Origin: an uncultured Bacteroidales bacterium | GTDB taxonomy: Bacteria > Bacteroidota > Bacteroidia > Bacteroidales > ML635J-15 | Assembly (NCBI GenBank): GCA_905234755.1 | Contig: CAJOIT010000001.1 | Location: forward strand, 62,001-126,000 | Direction of reading: 5' to 3' | DNA length: 64,000 nt | In this document: piece by piece, positions 27,117-35,560 of the stretch | Layout of the letters: each line of letters begins with the position of its first letter | Numbering within the stretch: the stretch's first letter is position 1 | The notes under the pieces: generated by a model | Database searches by the model: none | What the model saw: only the letters and a program-made list of their open reading frames with translations | What the model was told of the DNA's origin: nothing | Translations under genes and position numbers: made by a program

Positions 27117-28157
27117 ATGGACAAGAAAGAAAATAGGAAGCCCGTTGAAATTTCGGAACTTGGTGAATTTGGGCTCATTGACCATCTGACAAAGGATTTT
27201 ACAGTAATCGACAAGAACCTTATAAAGGGAATAGGCGATGATTGCGCCGTTTTTGAGTGTGGCGACATTTGCAATCTCGTAACCACCGACTTGCTAGTAG
27301 AGGGTGTGCATTTCAACCTTATTTATACTCCGTTGAAACATTTGGGATACAAGGCTGTTGCAGTAAACCTGAGCGACATTTATGCCATGAACGGTACACC
27401 TAAATATATAACGGTTTCAGTGGCGGTCAGCCGTAAATTCTCGGTAACAGCCATGGAGCAGCTATACGAGGGCATTAAGCTTGCCTGCGACCGTTTCGAT
27501 GTGGAGCTCATTGGCGGTGATACTACAAGTTCGATGTCGGGTTTGTTCATCAACATAACTGCAATAGGTCAGGCAAAGAAGGAGGACATAGCTTACCGTA
27601 GCGGAGCAAAGAAGAACGACCTAGTATGTGTTAGCGGTGACCTTGGCGGAGCATACATCGGACTGAAAGTCCTTGAGCGCGAGGCAAAGATTTACATGGA
27701 AGACAAGGAAATGCAACCCGAACTCGAGGGTTACGAATATGTAATCGAAAGGCAGTTGAAGCCCGAACCTCGCCGCGACATTGTGCGCGAACTTGCAAAG
27801 CGAGGTATTGTGCCAAATTCGATGATGGACATATCCGATGGCTTGTCATCTGAATTGATGCATATATGCAAGCAGTCGGGCGTAGGATGTAGGGTTTACG
27901 AGGAACGCATTCCTATACATGAGCAGACCGAAATCGTGGCTAATAGGTTCCACATGGATCCGAGCCTTGCTGCCATGAATGGAGGCGAGGACTACGAGCT
28001 TCTGTTCACCGTGCCTATGGATAAGAAGGATTTGGTTGAGGAAATCAGCGATGTCTCGCTTATCGGTTATATATGTGATGCCTCAGAAGGCAAAAAGTTT
28101 GTGCCTCGCAATGGAGCTGAACTTGACTTAAAGGCACAAGGTTGGACATCTTTTTGA
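27117..28157 (+). CDS. thiL: Thiamine-monophosphate kinase
   Basis: ThiL phosphorylates thiamine monophosphate to the active cofactor thiamine diphosphate using ATP. The 346-residue protein belongs to the PurM/ThiL fold. Motifs include GIGDDCAV at 38-45, TTDLLVEGVHF at 56-66, NLSDIYAMNG at 84-93, and GGDTTSS near 138, together forming the Mg-ATP and phosphate sites. The later MDISDGLSSEL and NGGEDYELLFTV blocks are also characteristic. The start is the ATG immediately after the promoter-like box. No other thiamine genes lie nearby and no TPP riboswitch is visible upstream. Confidence 0.95.
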   Translation: MDKKENRKPVEISELGEFGLIDHLTKDFTVIDKNLIKGIGDDCAVFECGDICNLVTTDLLVEGVHFNLIYTPLKHLGYKAVAVNLSDIYAMNGTPKYITVSVAVSRKFSVTAMEQLYEGIKLACDRFDVELIGGDTTSSMSGLFINITAIGQAKKEDIAYRSGAKKNDLVCVSGDLGGAYIGLKVLEREAKIYMEDKEMQPELEGYEYVIERQLKPEPRRDIVRELAKRGIVPNSMMDISDGLSSELMHICKQSGVGCRVYEERIPIHEQTEIVANRFHMDPSLAAMNGGEDYELLFTVPMDKKDLVEEISDVSLIGYICDASEGKKFVPRNGAELDLKAQGWTSF

Positions 28158-28201
28158 TCTTAAAAATCCAAAATCGTAAATCGTACTTCGTAAATAAGTT
28201 T

Positions 28202-28209
28202 TATTTTTG
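28202..28209 (+). promoter_or_regulatory. Candidate -7 box for tRNA-Ala
   Basis: TATTTTTG fits TAnnTTTG and ends 11 bp before the tRNA 5' end. Confidence 0.45.
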
Positions 28210-28220
28210 CATTTGCAATT

Positions 28221-28293
28221 GGGGAATTAGCTCATCTGGTAGAGCGTCAGGTTCGCAATCTGAAGGTGGTCGGTTCGAGTCCGATATTCTCCA
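28221..28293 (+). tRNA. tRNA-Ala (anticodon CGC)
   Basis: A full cloverleaf can be drawn. The acceptor stem is GGGGAAT with ATTCTCC, including the G3-U70 wobble pair that is the alanine identity element. The D stem is GCTC/GAGC, the anticodon stem TCAGG/TCTGA, and the T arm GTCGG-TTCGAGT-CCGAT. The anticodon at 28254-28256 is CGC, reading GCG codons. The discriminator base is A, and the 3' CCA is not encoded. Confidence 0.93.
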
Positions 28294-28294
28294 C

Positions 28295-28332
28295 AAAAGG
28301 CAATCGTTTATTTGTTTAATGGTTGCCTTTTG
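28295..28332 (+). terminator. Hairpin after tRNA-Ala
   Basis: AAAAGGCAA at 28295-28303 pairs with TTGCCTTTT at 28323-28331 across a 19-nt AT-rich loop. It lies just after the tRNA and probably ends its transcript. Confidence 0.6.
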
Positions 28333-28557
28333 TGTTTCTAAGTTTCAATGCCTGCCTGTGCTGAGCTTCGCTCCCTGAGCCTGTGGTTGCTGAGCACCGC
28401 CGAAGTATCGAAGGGTCGAGGTACGGCGTTTCTGGGGCTTGCGCCCGTTTCTTGTTGAGTCGTGGCGCGCCGCGACTGTACAATGTTCAAAAATTCTTTG
28501 GCTTGTCGTAGGCTCTGGTTGCTGAGCCTGTCTACAGCCTCGCATCATGATGCGATT
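28333..28557. repeat. Non-coding spacer packed with short dispersed repeat units
   Basis: This stretch holds GAGCCTGT/GCTGAGC units (28377-28397, 28518-28530), ATCGAAGGGTCG, the 16-bp GGGCTTGCGCCCGTTT shared in reverse with 13014-13029, and GTCGTGGCGCGCCGCGAC, a near-palindrome at about 28459-28476. TCGCATCATGATGCGA near 28541-28556 is a perfect palindrome. Short open frames across it have no family resemblance and are not called. Confidence 0.6.
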
Positions 28558-30666
28558 TTACATTATTATGATTTTCTTCGTTACCACCTTTCCATCCGTC
28601 ATTGTAACCCTTACAAAATAGCTGCCTACACTCATTCCATTCGTGGAAATTACATTATTGCCATTGCATTGTTGCGTTTCATAAACAACACCGCCTAGCA
28701 GATTGCAGATTTGTATGCTTGCAATATTCTCTCCATCAATGTTTATTTTGGTGTTTGCAGGATTTGGATAAACCGATATATTGTTGTTGTCAATGCATTC
28801 GACACTTGCTTCGCCTACAGAATATACAATCTTGAATCCACCGGCAGTCCTTGATCCGTTGCTAGTAAATACAATTGTGGCTGTTTCACCATCAAAGCTT
28901 ATTGGTTCCGGAAGTGTATCGCCGGAAAATTCTGCATATTTTCTTCCGTTGCGCAAAATCTTTACGAAATCCTTTTCGTATTCGGTGTCGAGTTCCAAAA
29001 ATTCAAATGTAAAGTTTGATGTGCCTTCCGGAGTTAGCCTCCATCTGCAATCACTATTGTTTTGATAATTCCATCTGTCGCTACCATCTGTTATGGTGTC
29101 GCGCAGTTCGGTAAGTGCAGTGGAGAATTCGCAATATGTAGGCTTTATAGGTTCGTACGAAATAAGCCAGCCATCGCCGGATGCAGTTTCATCGGAAACA
29201 AATTTAATGAGCATTGATGTTGAATTTATCGTATAGCTGGCTTCTGGTGTGTCGTCTCCGAATAGACTTAATGCAACAGGGGCATCCTCGTTGTCGCCTG
29301 CATAAACAATTATCTTGTCGGTAGCATCAATGTCGAACTTGGAAATTTTAAGTGTGTATCCGTTTACCGAATCGTGCTGGGTTATCAGCCACGAGCAGTC
29401 GCTGTCGGGTGCATAGTCTCTGAGCGGTCCGCTACCATCATCGATTGTGCCTTCGTAGAAATTAATTTCCTTAAGTCCTTCGCAAGTTGGGGTTTCGTAT
29501 TTTGGTGTGGCATTGATAATTACTTCGTGTGCAAGTCGGAAATTAGAACCTCCTGGCGAAAGGCTGCTGATAGTAAAGAAACCATCGTATGTGCCTCCCC
29601 AGCCCCAGTTAATGTGGTAATGCGTAGAATCATTGTATCCATCGAATACGAAGGCATGTCCGCTCTCGTATACATAGTCGCCCCAGCCTGCATAGTAAAG
29701 AGGAATCTTGCGGTCGAGGTGGTTGACCAATATGCCGTTCCAGATGCTGTCGGGGATTACGGTGTCGTTTTCGATGTTGTCGGGGATTACCGTTGGCAGG
29801 CTGTCCTTGAAGATGTAGCGGGCATCATCGCTGTATCCAAAGTAGTTGCGCATTGTGTAGGCTCCCTTGTGGTTGGTCATGCCGCTGCCGTTCGGACCAT
29901 AGTTCATGTCAACCGACACGCCGATGTTGTATAGAAGTCGTGCAAGGTTTTCGTTGTAGTCGGTCGGTTTTACAGGCATATAGTCGTAGTCGTAGTGCTG
30001 TTCTGCAAAATTTACTTCCAGATGACCATAGTCGGGATGGTCGTATCCGTAACTGCCAGTGCCTTGTGTCGGGTATCTGAAGTAGTTGAAAATCTGGGCA
30101 ATAGCTGTAGCTACGCAACCGACTACCACATGACCATCAGTGCCGTTCGCAGCATCTGGACAAGCGCTGTTGAAATATTTGCCCTGATTCCACTTTGTTA
30201 TAAGAAGTGGCGCAACAGTTCTTACGGCACGGGCGTTGAAATTGGTAGCCGAATAGTGTTCCCATTCGGCGTTTGTGTGATAAGATGCGACTTGTCCATT
30301 CTTTATTGAGTATGAAATTTGTTCTGAGTATGATTTCAGCACGCCATTTACGCTTGGATGTCTGTCGGTTTGGTTGCAGGTACTTTCATACGAAAATGCA
30401 AGCAGAGGTTCTACCGACCTGTCAGCCGAAACTATTACAAATCCCGTTGGTTCAAGGTTGTAGACATGGAAAACCTCTTCACCGTTGTATATTTCGGTAT
30501 ATGAGTTTGCAATCTTGTAGTTGTCGGGATTTTGCCCAAGCTGGGGGAATCGTTCCGCGATTATGTTTTTGGCAATGTTTTCTCCATTGGTGATGCTGAC
30601 ATGCTGTGCGAATGCTATATTTATTAATAAGGTAGCGAATGTCGCAAGAAGAAATATCTTTCTCAT
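28558..30666 (-). CDS. Secreted C10 family cysteine peptidase (streptopain-like) with CUB domains and T9SS type A tail
   Basis: The 702-residue protein (ATG at 30666; an upstream TTG at 30723 is rejected) has a signal peptide ending IAFAQ. A Spi-type propeptide (about 20-140: NIIAERFPQLG, GFVIVSADRSVEPLLAFS) comes next. The C10 catalytic domain has the nucleophile Cys184 in HVVVGCVATA, His337 in ESGHAFVFDGY, and the conserved WGWGG. Two CUB-like modules follow (about 405-510 and 515-615: DCSWLI, KIIVYAG; DCRWRLTP, DFVKILRNG), then a type A sorting domain (ISVYPNPANTKINI, SVGSYFVRV, KKIIIM). Families of this type include streptopain and P. gingivalis periodontain/PrtT. It probably degrades host or dietary proteins outside the cell. 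The CUB modules may bind substrate or glycans. Confidence 0.9.
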   Translation of the reverse strand: MRKIFLLATFATLLINIAFAQHVSITNGENIAKNIIAERFPQLGQNPDNYKIANSYTEIYNGEEVFHVYNLEPTGFVIVSADRSVEPLLAFSYESTCNQTDRHPSVNGVLKSYSEQISYSIKNGQVASYHTNAEWEHYSATNFNARAVRTVAPLLITKWNQGKYFNSACPDAANGTDGHVVVGCVATAIAQIFNYFRYPTQGTGSYGYDHPDYGHLEVNFAEQHYDYDYMPVKPTDYNENLARLLYNIGVSVDMNYGPNGSGMTNHKGAYTMRNYFGYSDDARYIFKDSLPTVIPDNIENDTVIPDSIWNGILVNHLDRKIPLYYAGWGDYVYESGHAFVFDGYNDSTHYHINWGWGGTYDGFFTISSLSPGGSNFRLAHEVIINATPKYETPTCEGLKEINFYEGTIDDGSGPLRDYAPDSDCSWLITQHDSVNGYTLKISKFDIDATDKIIVYAGDNEDAPVALSLFGDDTPEASYTINSTSMLIKFVSDETASGDGWLISYEPIKPTYCEFSTALTELRDTITDGSDRWNYQNNSDCRWRLTPEGTSNFTFEFLELDTEYEKDFVKILRNGRKYAEFSGDTLPEPISFDGETATIVFTSNGSRTAGGFKIVYSVGEASVECIDNNNISVYPNPANTKINIDGENIASIQICNLLGGVVYETQQCNGNNVISTNGMSVGSYFVRVTMTDGKVVTKKIIIM

Positions 30667-30693
30667 TTTCGGTAATGAATTATAATTGATGCA

Positions 30694-30701
30694 CAAATTT
30701 A
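30694..30701 (-). promoter_or_regulatory. Candidate promoter for the C10 peptidase
   Basis: The complement reads TAAATTTG (TAnnTTTG) 27 bp before the ATG. Nineteen bases upstream on the minus strand the complement of 30721-30724 reads ATTG, a three-of-four match to the -33 TTTG. Confidence 0.45.
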
Positions 30702-30784
30702 CAATAAAGTTTTGGAATGGCAATGAAGACTTAAAGAAACATAATTCGTAAATCTAAAATCGTAATTCGTAAATCATTTTGCTT

Positions 30785-30792
30785 TATCTTTG
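30785..30792 (+). promoter_or_regulatory. Candidate -7 box for the CBS-nadK-bamA-murI cluster
   Basis: TATCTTTG fits TAnnTTTG and lies 26 bp before the TTG start of the CBS gene. No clear -33 TTTG at standard spacing. Confidence 0.45.
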
Positions 30793-30818
30793 CGCTTTCA
30801 TTTTTAATGCAATAGATT

Positions 30819-31481
30819 TTGACTGCTGAAAACTACATAGACACCTCGATTCCGTATGTAACGCCCGACTACATTTGTTCGCGCGTGCTGTCGCTGATGG
30901 ACACTTTCAAGATGTCGCATCTGCCGGTTGTAGAGAACGATATATATTTAGGTATGATATCGGAAGACGAACTATACGACAAGAACTTGTTTGAGGGAAA
31001 GTTGTCTGAATTTGGCGTAATGCGATCTCCTTTTGTCATGTCAACGCAGCATATCCTCGATGTGCTGGCTGTTGCAACCCGTTTTTCCGTGCCGTTAGTT
31101 CCGGTAGTAAATACCGACCGCAAGTATCTTGGCGCAATAACCTCGCAAAACCTAATGGTTGCCTTGGCGAAAATTACAAATGTGCAGTCGAAAGGTGCTG
31201 TGCTTGTCCTCGAGATGGGCGTGCATGACTATTCGTTGTCGGAGATTGCACGGATTGTGGAGTCGGAAAATGCAAGGTTGATTTCATCGTATGTGACGGA
31301 ATATGAGGATTCAACACGAATAGATGTAACACTTGTCGTAAACATGGCGGAAATATCGCCTGTAGTGAAGTCGCTCGAACGATATGGCTACAAGGTAAAT
31401 ACATTTTTCTCGGGAAGCAATAAGATTGATGACTTCTATCGCGAAAGGTACGAACTGCTAATGAACTACATGAAGATATGA
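30819..31481 (+). CDS. CBS-domain protein with C-terminal ACT-like region
   Basis: The 220-residue cytoplasmic protein has two CBS motifs (about 5-60 and 70-125: HLPVVENDIYLGMISEDEL and VPLVPVVNTDRKYLGAITSQNL), a nucleotide-sensing module. A beta-alpha segment follows (about 135-205: GAVLVLEMGVHDYSLSEIARIVESE) that looks ACT-like. Homologous Bacteroidota proteins next to nadK begin at the equivalent of TAENYI, so the start is the TTG at 30819. An ATG in the same frame 12 bases upstream is followed by CAA and a TAG stop, so it cannot start this protein. The gene overlaps the next by ATGA, suggesting translational coupling. Ligand and role are unknown. Confidence 0.8.
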   Translation: MTAENYIDTSIPYVTPDYICSRVLSLMDTFKMSHLPVVENDIYLGMISEDELYDKNLFEGKLSEFGVMRSPFVMSTQHILDVLAVATRFSVPLVPVVNTDRKYLGAITSQNLMVALAKITNVQSKGAVLVLEMGVHDYSLSEIARIVESENARLISSYVTEYEDSTRIDVTLVVNMAEISPVVKSLERYGYKVNTFFSGSNKIDDFYRERYELLMNYMKI

Positions 31482-32866
31482 GAGCGGTTCTGCTGTCGGT
31501 GGTTTTTGTCATTTGTTCGGTCGTTGTGCTTGCGCAGGAAAAGTATGTGCATATAGCCGACATTTCGATTTCGGGCAACGAAAAGACAAAACCTCAGACA
31601 ATCATCCGCGAATTTCGATGCTCAGCAGGAGATAGCCTACTGGAGGATAATCTGGAAACCGAACTGCGGAACTTTGCCGACAACTTGCATAGGCTCATGT
31701 TGTTCAACAACATAGATGTGTCGTATTCGCAAGCCGATAGCACCGATGCCATAACTGTAAATGTGAATGTGGTGGAACGCTGGTACTATTGGGTTTATCC
31801 GATTCTCGAAATTGCCGACCGCAACCTTACATCTTATTTTCATTATAGGGATTTCCGCAAGATAAACTATGGTGTGGCTTTCGATTGGCTTAACTTTCGC
31901 GGGCGCAACGAAATGCTAAATTTTAAATTGAGGCTTGGCTACAAGGAGCATTATGCTGTGTCGTATCAGAAACCAAACATTGGTCGTAATAGGCGTAGCG
32001 GAATATGGGCTAAAGTGGAATATTTCAGGCAGAAGAAAGATATAGCAAGCATTGCTGAGTGCAAGCCAGTTTATGCCGAAAACGAAAATGTATATATCCG
32101 CCGAATGTTTGATGCAGGAATTGGATATGTGTTCCGTCCGAGTGTCAATTACGATTTTTCGCTGTCGCTTGCGTATCAGAACATTATAAGCCGGGATTCC
32201 CTGCTCGCTCCCAATGGCAAGTCGGTGCAGAATTTTATTGTTCCTTCCTTTGCTTTCGATTACGACAATCGTGACAGCAAGGTATGTCCAACATCGGGGA
32301 TTCATGCGCAAATGGATGTGGATGTTTTTTCGGAACTAAAATCGTCAACTTTTGCATTCGCAAACATTGGTTTCGAGTACAATACAAGCATTTATCGCAG
32401 TCGCATTTTCTACCATGGCTCTATTTCGCACCGACAGTTTTTGGGGACCTACGATGAAATTCCTATAAACAAACGCATTGACCTTTGTAGTGGAAACATT
32501 ATTCGCGGATTCGAGTACTATTATATATTAGGTAGGAATTTTTCAGCTTTGCAAAATACTTTTAGCATCAAAATCCTGAACAGACGCGATTTTATGTTGC
32601 CTAAATGGATACCGGCAAAATTCCGAAATCCTTATATTCAAATTTATGTTGATTTATTTGCCGATTTGGCGTATTGTAGTAATTTTGCACCCGATTTTGA
32701 AGCGGAGAACCCTTTGGCACAGAAGCCCATATATTCGGCTGGTGCAGGTTTAAGCTTCGAGACATACTACGACCGTGTGCTGAAGGTGTATGCGGCCTAT
32801 AATGGAAACTTTAATTTTGTCGGAGTCTTTGTTGACTATAGGACACCTATTTATAAGAAATTTTAA
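31478..32866 (+). CDS. Short Omp85-family outer-membrane barrel with a single POTRA domain
   Basis: The 462-residue protein has a signal peptide ending VVLAQ, one POTRA-like domain (about 22-105: ISISGNEKTKPQTIIREFRCSAG is its start) and a C-terminal 16-strand-type barrel. The barrel carries IIRGFEYYY, matching the R-G-F lid-lock motif of Omp85 proteins. It ends in Phe, as expected for a barrel signal. BamA has five POTRA domains, so this is not the general assembly protein, which is encoded at 36312. It could be a specialised insertase or translocator. The start codon overlaps the CBS stop, and nadK follows 9 bp later. I am confident of the family and not of the role. Confidence 0.82.
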   Translation: MRAVLLSVVFVICSVVVLAQEKYVHIADISISGNEKTKPQTIIREFRCSAGDSLLEDNLETELRNFADNLHRLMLFNNIDVSYSQADSTDAITVNVNVVERWYYWVYPILEIADRNLTSYFHYRDFRKINYGVAFDWLNFRGRNEMLNFKLRLGYKEHYAVSYQKPNIGRNRRSGIWAKVEYFRQKKDIASIAECKPVYAENENVYIRRMFDAGIGYVFRPSVNYDFSLSLAYQNIISRDSLLAPNGKSVQNFIVPSFAFDYDNRDSKVCPTSGIHAQMDVDVFSELKSSTFAFANIGFEYNTSIYRSRIFYHGSISHRQFLGTYDEIPINKRIDLCSGNIIRGFEYYYILGRNFSALQNTFSIKILNRRDFMLPKWIPAKFRNPYIQIYVDLFADLAYCSNFAPDFEAENPLAQKPIYSAGAGLSFETYYDRVLKVYAAYNGNFNFVGVFVDYRTPIYKKF

Positions 32867-32875
32867 TTCAGTAGG

Positions 32876-33766
32876 ATGGGAAAGATGAACATAGCTATTC
32901 ACGGAAGGAACTTTGGAAACAGTTTCAGTGGAATGCTCATACAGCTGTTCGAGTTGCTGAAGGAAAACGAAATGGATGTGTATGTCAACGAGAAGTTCTA
33001 CAATTTTATGGTTGAGAAGACTTTGTTCAAGCCTGAGGTAAAAGGCTTGTATTCCGACAGTTTGCCCGAAGATGTTAAGTTCGACTTTATGCTAAGTGTT
33101 GGAGGAGATGGCACTTTCCTCGAATCTGCGACTTTTGTAGGTGCGTCGGGAATTCCAATGCTCGGTATAAATACCGGTAGGCTTGGTTTCTTGTCGTATG
33201 TTAATTCCCAGAACATTGCAAAGGCAATTGAGCAACTTAGGAATCACGATTATACCATCGAAAAAAGGATGCTTCTTGATGTGTCGGCCGAAACGCCGTT
33301 CTATGGTGATATAAATTTCTGTCTCAACGATTTTTCAATACTGAAGAAGTCGCGCCTGAGCATGATAAAAATTAAGGTTTCGGCGGATGACAACTACATT
33401 AATACCTACTGGTGCGATGGTTTAATTGTATCGACACCTACAGGTTCTACGGCATATTCGCTAAGTTGTGGAGGTCCAATCATTACATCGCAGTCGGATG
33501 TGATGCTTATAACGCCGATTGCCAATCACAATCTTACTGTTCGTCCGTTGGTAATTTCTGCCGATTCTGAAATAAAAATTTCGGTGGATTCTAACGAGGG
33601 AAGTGTCTTAGCATCACTTGATTACAAGTCGTATTCGATAAAGAATTTGAAACAAATTGTAGTAAGGCGTGCAAATTTTTACATTAATTTTGTAAATCTA
33701 TTTAAAAATACATATTTTTGCACCCTTAGAGAAAAACTCATGTGGGGCGTTGATTTAAGAAATTAA
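32876..33766 (+). CDS. nadK: NAD kinase
   Basis: NAD kinase makes NADP from NAD and ATP in the cytoplasm. The 296-residue protein has the GGDGT nucleotide motif at 76-80, GINTGRLGFL near 98, the conserved acidic NDFSI block near 151, and STPTGSTAYSLSCGGPI near 185, all diagnostic of NadK. Length matches the family. The ATG at 32876 and a second at 32885 are both possible, and the first is used. It lies in the plus-strand cluster between two outer-membrane protein genes, an arrangement I recall for Bacteroidales, where nadK, a CBS protein, DUF6089 genes, uppS and bamA are neighbours. Confidence 0.95.
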   Translation: MGKMNIAIHGRNFGNSFSGMLIQLFELLKENEMDVYVNEKFYNFMVEKTLFKPEVKGLYSDSLPEDVKFDFMLSVGGDGTFLESATFVGASGIPMLGINTGRLGFLSYVNSQNIAKAIEQLRNHDYTIEKRMLLDVSAETPFYGDINFCLNDFSILKKSRLSMIKIKVSADDNYINTYWCDGLIVSTPTGSTAYSLSCGGPIITSQSDVMLITPIANHNLTVRPLVISADSEIKISVDSNEGSVLASLDYKSYSIKNLKQIVVRRANFYINFVNLFKNTYFCTLREKLMWGVDLRN

Positions 33767-33815
33767 CCACATGTAACTTGTTGAATGTTATACTTTTAGA
33801 ACTATTAATAAAAAC

Positions 33816-34739
33816 ATGAGAAGATTTGCAGTCTTAATGATTTTTCTGACTTTTGTGACGATTTCTGTCGTTGCGCAGACAGGAGACTGGAGAAGATACA
33901 GACACGAATTGGTGTTCGGAGCTGGTACTGCCGCATTTATGGGTGACCTTGGTGGTGGCAAGGGCGTCGGTACCCATTTCGTAAAGGACTTTGACATTCA
34001 GGCGAACCGTTGGGCGTTTATGGCAGGCTACGGCTATAAGCTGACCGACAGATTTGCTTTGCGTACAGGCATCTACTATGGTAGGGTATATGGAAGTGAT
34101 GAATTCACACCGGAGTATGCTCGTAATGGACGAAACTTGAGTTTCCGTTCACCGATTATCGAGTTGAGTGAGGTCGTTGAGTTTTCGATTCTTCGCGAAA
34201 GAATGGGTCATCGCTATAATATTAAGCGAGCAAAAGGTAAAAAACCGACACCAAACTTGTACATTTTTGCAGGTGTAGGTGGTTTCTTCTTTAATCCAAA
34301 GGCTCAATATCTTCCTCATGATGCCAATGGCAATCCGGATGAGTCGGATCCCAATTATGGCAAGTGGTACTCCTTGCAGCCGCTCGGAACAGAAGGACAG
34401 GGATATGTGCCTACCCGTCAGAAGTATAGCAGAATACAAATGTCGATACCATTTGGCGTCGGTTTGAATTGTATGATTACAAGGAGCTGGGGTATCGGTT
34501 TTGACTTTGGTTTCCGCTACACGCTTACCGATTATATCGACGATGTAAGCAGTACTTATGTTGACCCGGATGTTTTCGAAGATCCTATTGCAAGTTATTT
34601 CAGTAATCCTGACAGCAAGTATAGGGTTGGTGCTGGCGACCAGCGTGGCGACAGCAAGTGGAACGATGCGTATATGTTTCTTACTGTGAAAGTTACATAT
34701 AAGTTGTTCTCGGTACATAGAGGTAGATCGAAATTTTAG
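33816..34739 (+). CDS. DUF6089/PorG-like outer-membrane beta-barrel protein (first copy)
   Basis: The 307-residue product has a signal peptide ending SVVAQ, then a barrel-type pattern of alternating residues. The DUF6089-type start (HELVFGAGTAAFMGDLGGGKG) is followed by ALRTGIYYGRV, NLYIFAGVGGFFFNP and IQMSIPFGVGLNCMI. The protein ends in Phe. Related proteins include PorG, an outer-membrane part of the T9SS. This copy is longer than the next because of a loop rich in Asp, Pro and Asn (about 165-200). It is 49 bp after nadK and 44 bp before the second copy. Whether it takes part in the T9SS cannot be told from sequence. Confidence 0.78.
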   Translation: MRRFAVLMIFLTFVTISVVAQTGDWRRYRHELVFGAGTAAFMGDLGGGKGVGTHFVKDFDIQANRWAFMAGYGYKLTDRFALRTGIYYGRVYGSDEFTPEYARNGRNLSFRSPIIELSEVVEFSILRERMGHRYNIKRAKGKKPTPNLYIFAGVGGFFFNPKAQYLPHDANGNPDESDPNYGKWYSLQPLGTEGQGYVPTRQKYSRIQMSIPFGVGLNCMITRSWGIGFDFGFRYTLTDYIDDVSSTYVDPDVFEDPIASYFSNPDSKYRVGAGDQRGDSKWNDAYMFLTVKVTYKLFSVHRGRSKF

Positions 34740-34783
34740 GAAAATTTTAAAAATATTTGTGATGATTCTTCGTTATATCCAAT

Positions 34784-35560
34784 ATGGATAGGCAAAAGAG
34801 TGACACATATAAGCAATTAAAACAAATGACGGTAACATCGTTACTGTCTTTTGTTTTTTTATTCTCTGCATTGTCGTCCAATGCTCAGTACGGCCTTGAA
34901 ATAGGGTTCAATGGGGGAGTCTCGTATTATATGGGCGACATAAACTATGCAAGGCAGTTCTATCATCCAAGGCATAATATTGGCGCATCGCTGAAGTTCC
35001 ATTTCAGTAATAGATTCGATTTACGAATCGGATATTTCAGTTCCAAGCTCGTTGGAAAAGATGCCGATTTCAACAATGTGTTTCAGCAGGTGCGAAACAA
35101 GTCGTTTAATGTATCGCTCAACGAAATATCCGCACAGGTAGAAATTAATTTCTTGCCCTATCTTTATGGCGATGTCGCCCGAAATAGCTTTACTCCATAT
35201 ATGCAGGTTGGTGTGGCTGGCTCATTTATAGGCAAGACTGCAAATGCCGAGGATTTCTTCACTATGGCTATACCTTTCGGCTTCGGCTTCAAGAAAAATA
35301 TTCTTCCACGACTTGTGCTAAGCGTTGAATGGGCTTTTCGTTGGACATTCTCCGACATGATTGATGGGATTACCAACGAGAGCATAAAGAAAGATTACGA
35401 AATTGCCTACGGCAAACCGCTTACCGAGGACATAAACATGAAGCAACTGGGATTTAGATATACAAACGACTGGTACTCAGTAGCATTAGTTGGAATATCA
35501 TATACTTTTAAAATCGGTGGACTTGGCTGTCCTGCATATTACAAGAAACACGACAAATGA
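34784..35560 (+). CDS. porG: PorG-like type IX secretion outer-membrane protein
   Basis: The 258-residue protein has a signal peptide ending SSNAQ, then YGLEIGFNGGVSYYMGDINYARQF, the hallmark of the DUF6089/PorG group. An eight-strand-like barrel pattern follows (NIGASLKFHFSNRFDLRIGYF, IPFGFGFKKNILPRLVLSVEWAFRWTFSD). PorG interacts with the PorK/PorN ring in P. gingivalis, where I recall it being just upstream of uppS and bamA. The same order is present here: its stop overlaps the uppS start by ATGA. That synteny makes it the better PorG candidate of the two tandem copies. The gene symbol is inferred from context more than from sequence. Confidence 0.75.
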   Translation: MDRQKSDTYKQLKQMTVTSLLSFVFLFSALSSNAQYGLEIGFNGGVSYYMGDINYARQFYHPRHNIGASLKFHFSNRFDLRIGYFSSKLVGKDADFNNVFQQVRNKSFNVSLNEISAQVEINFLPYLYGDVARNSFTPYMQVGVAGSFIGKTANAEDFFTMAIPFGFGFKKNILPRLVLSVEWAFRWTFSDMIDGITNESIKKDYEIAYGKPLTEDINMKQLGFRYTNDWYSVALVGISYTFKIGGLGCPAYYKKHDK

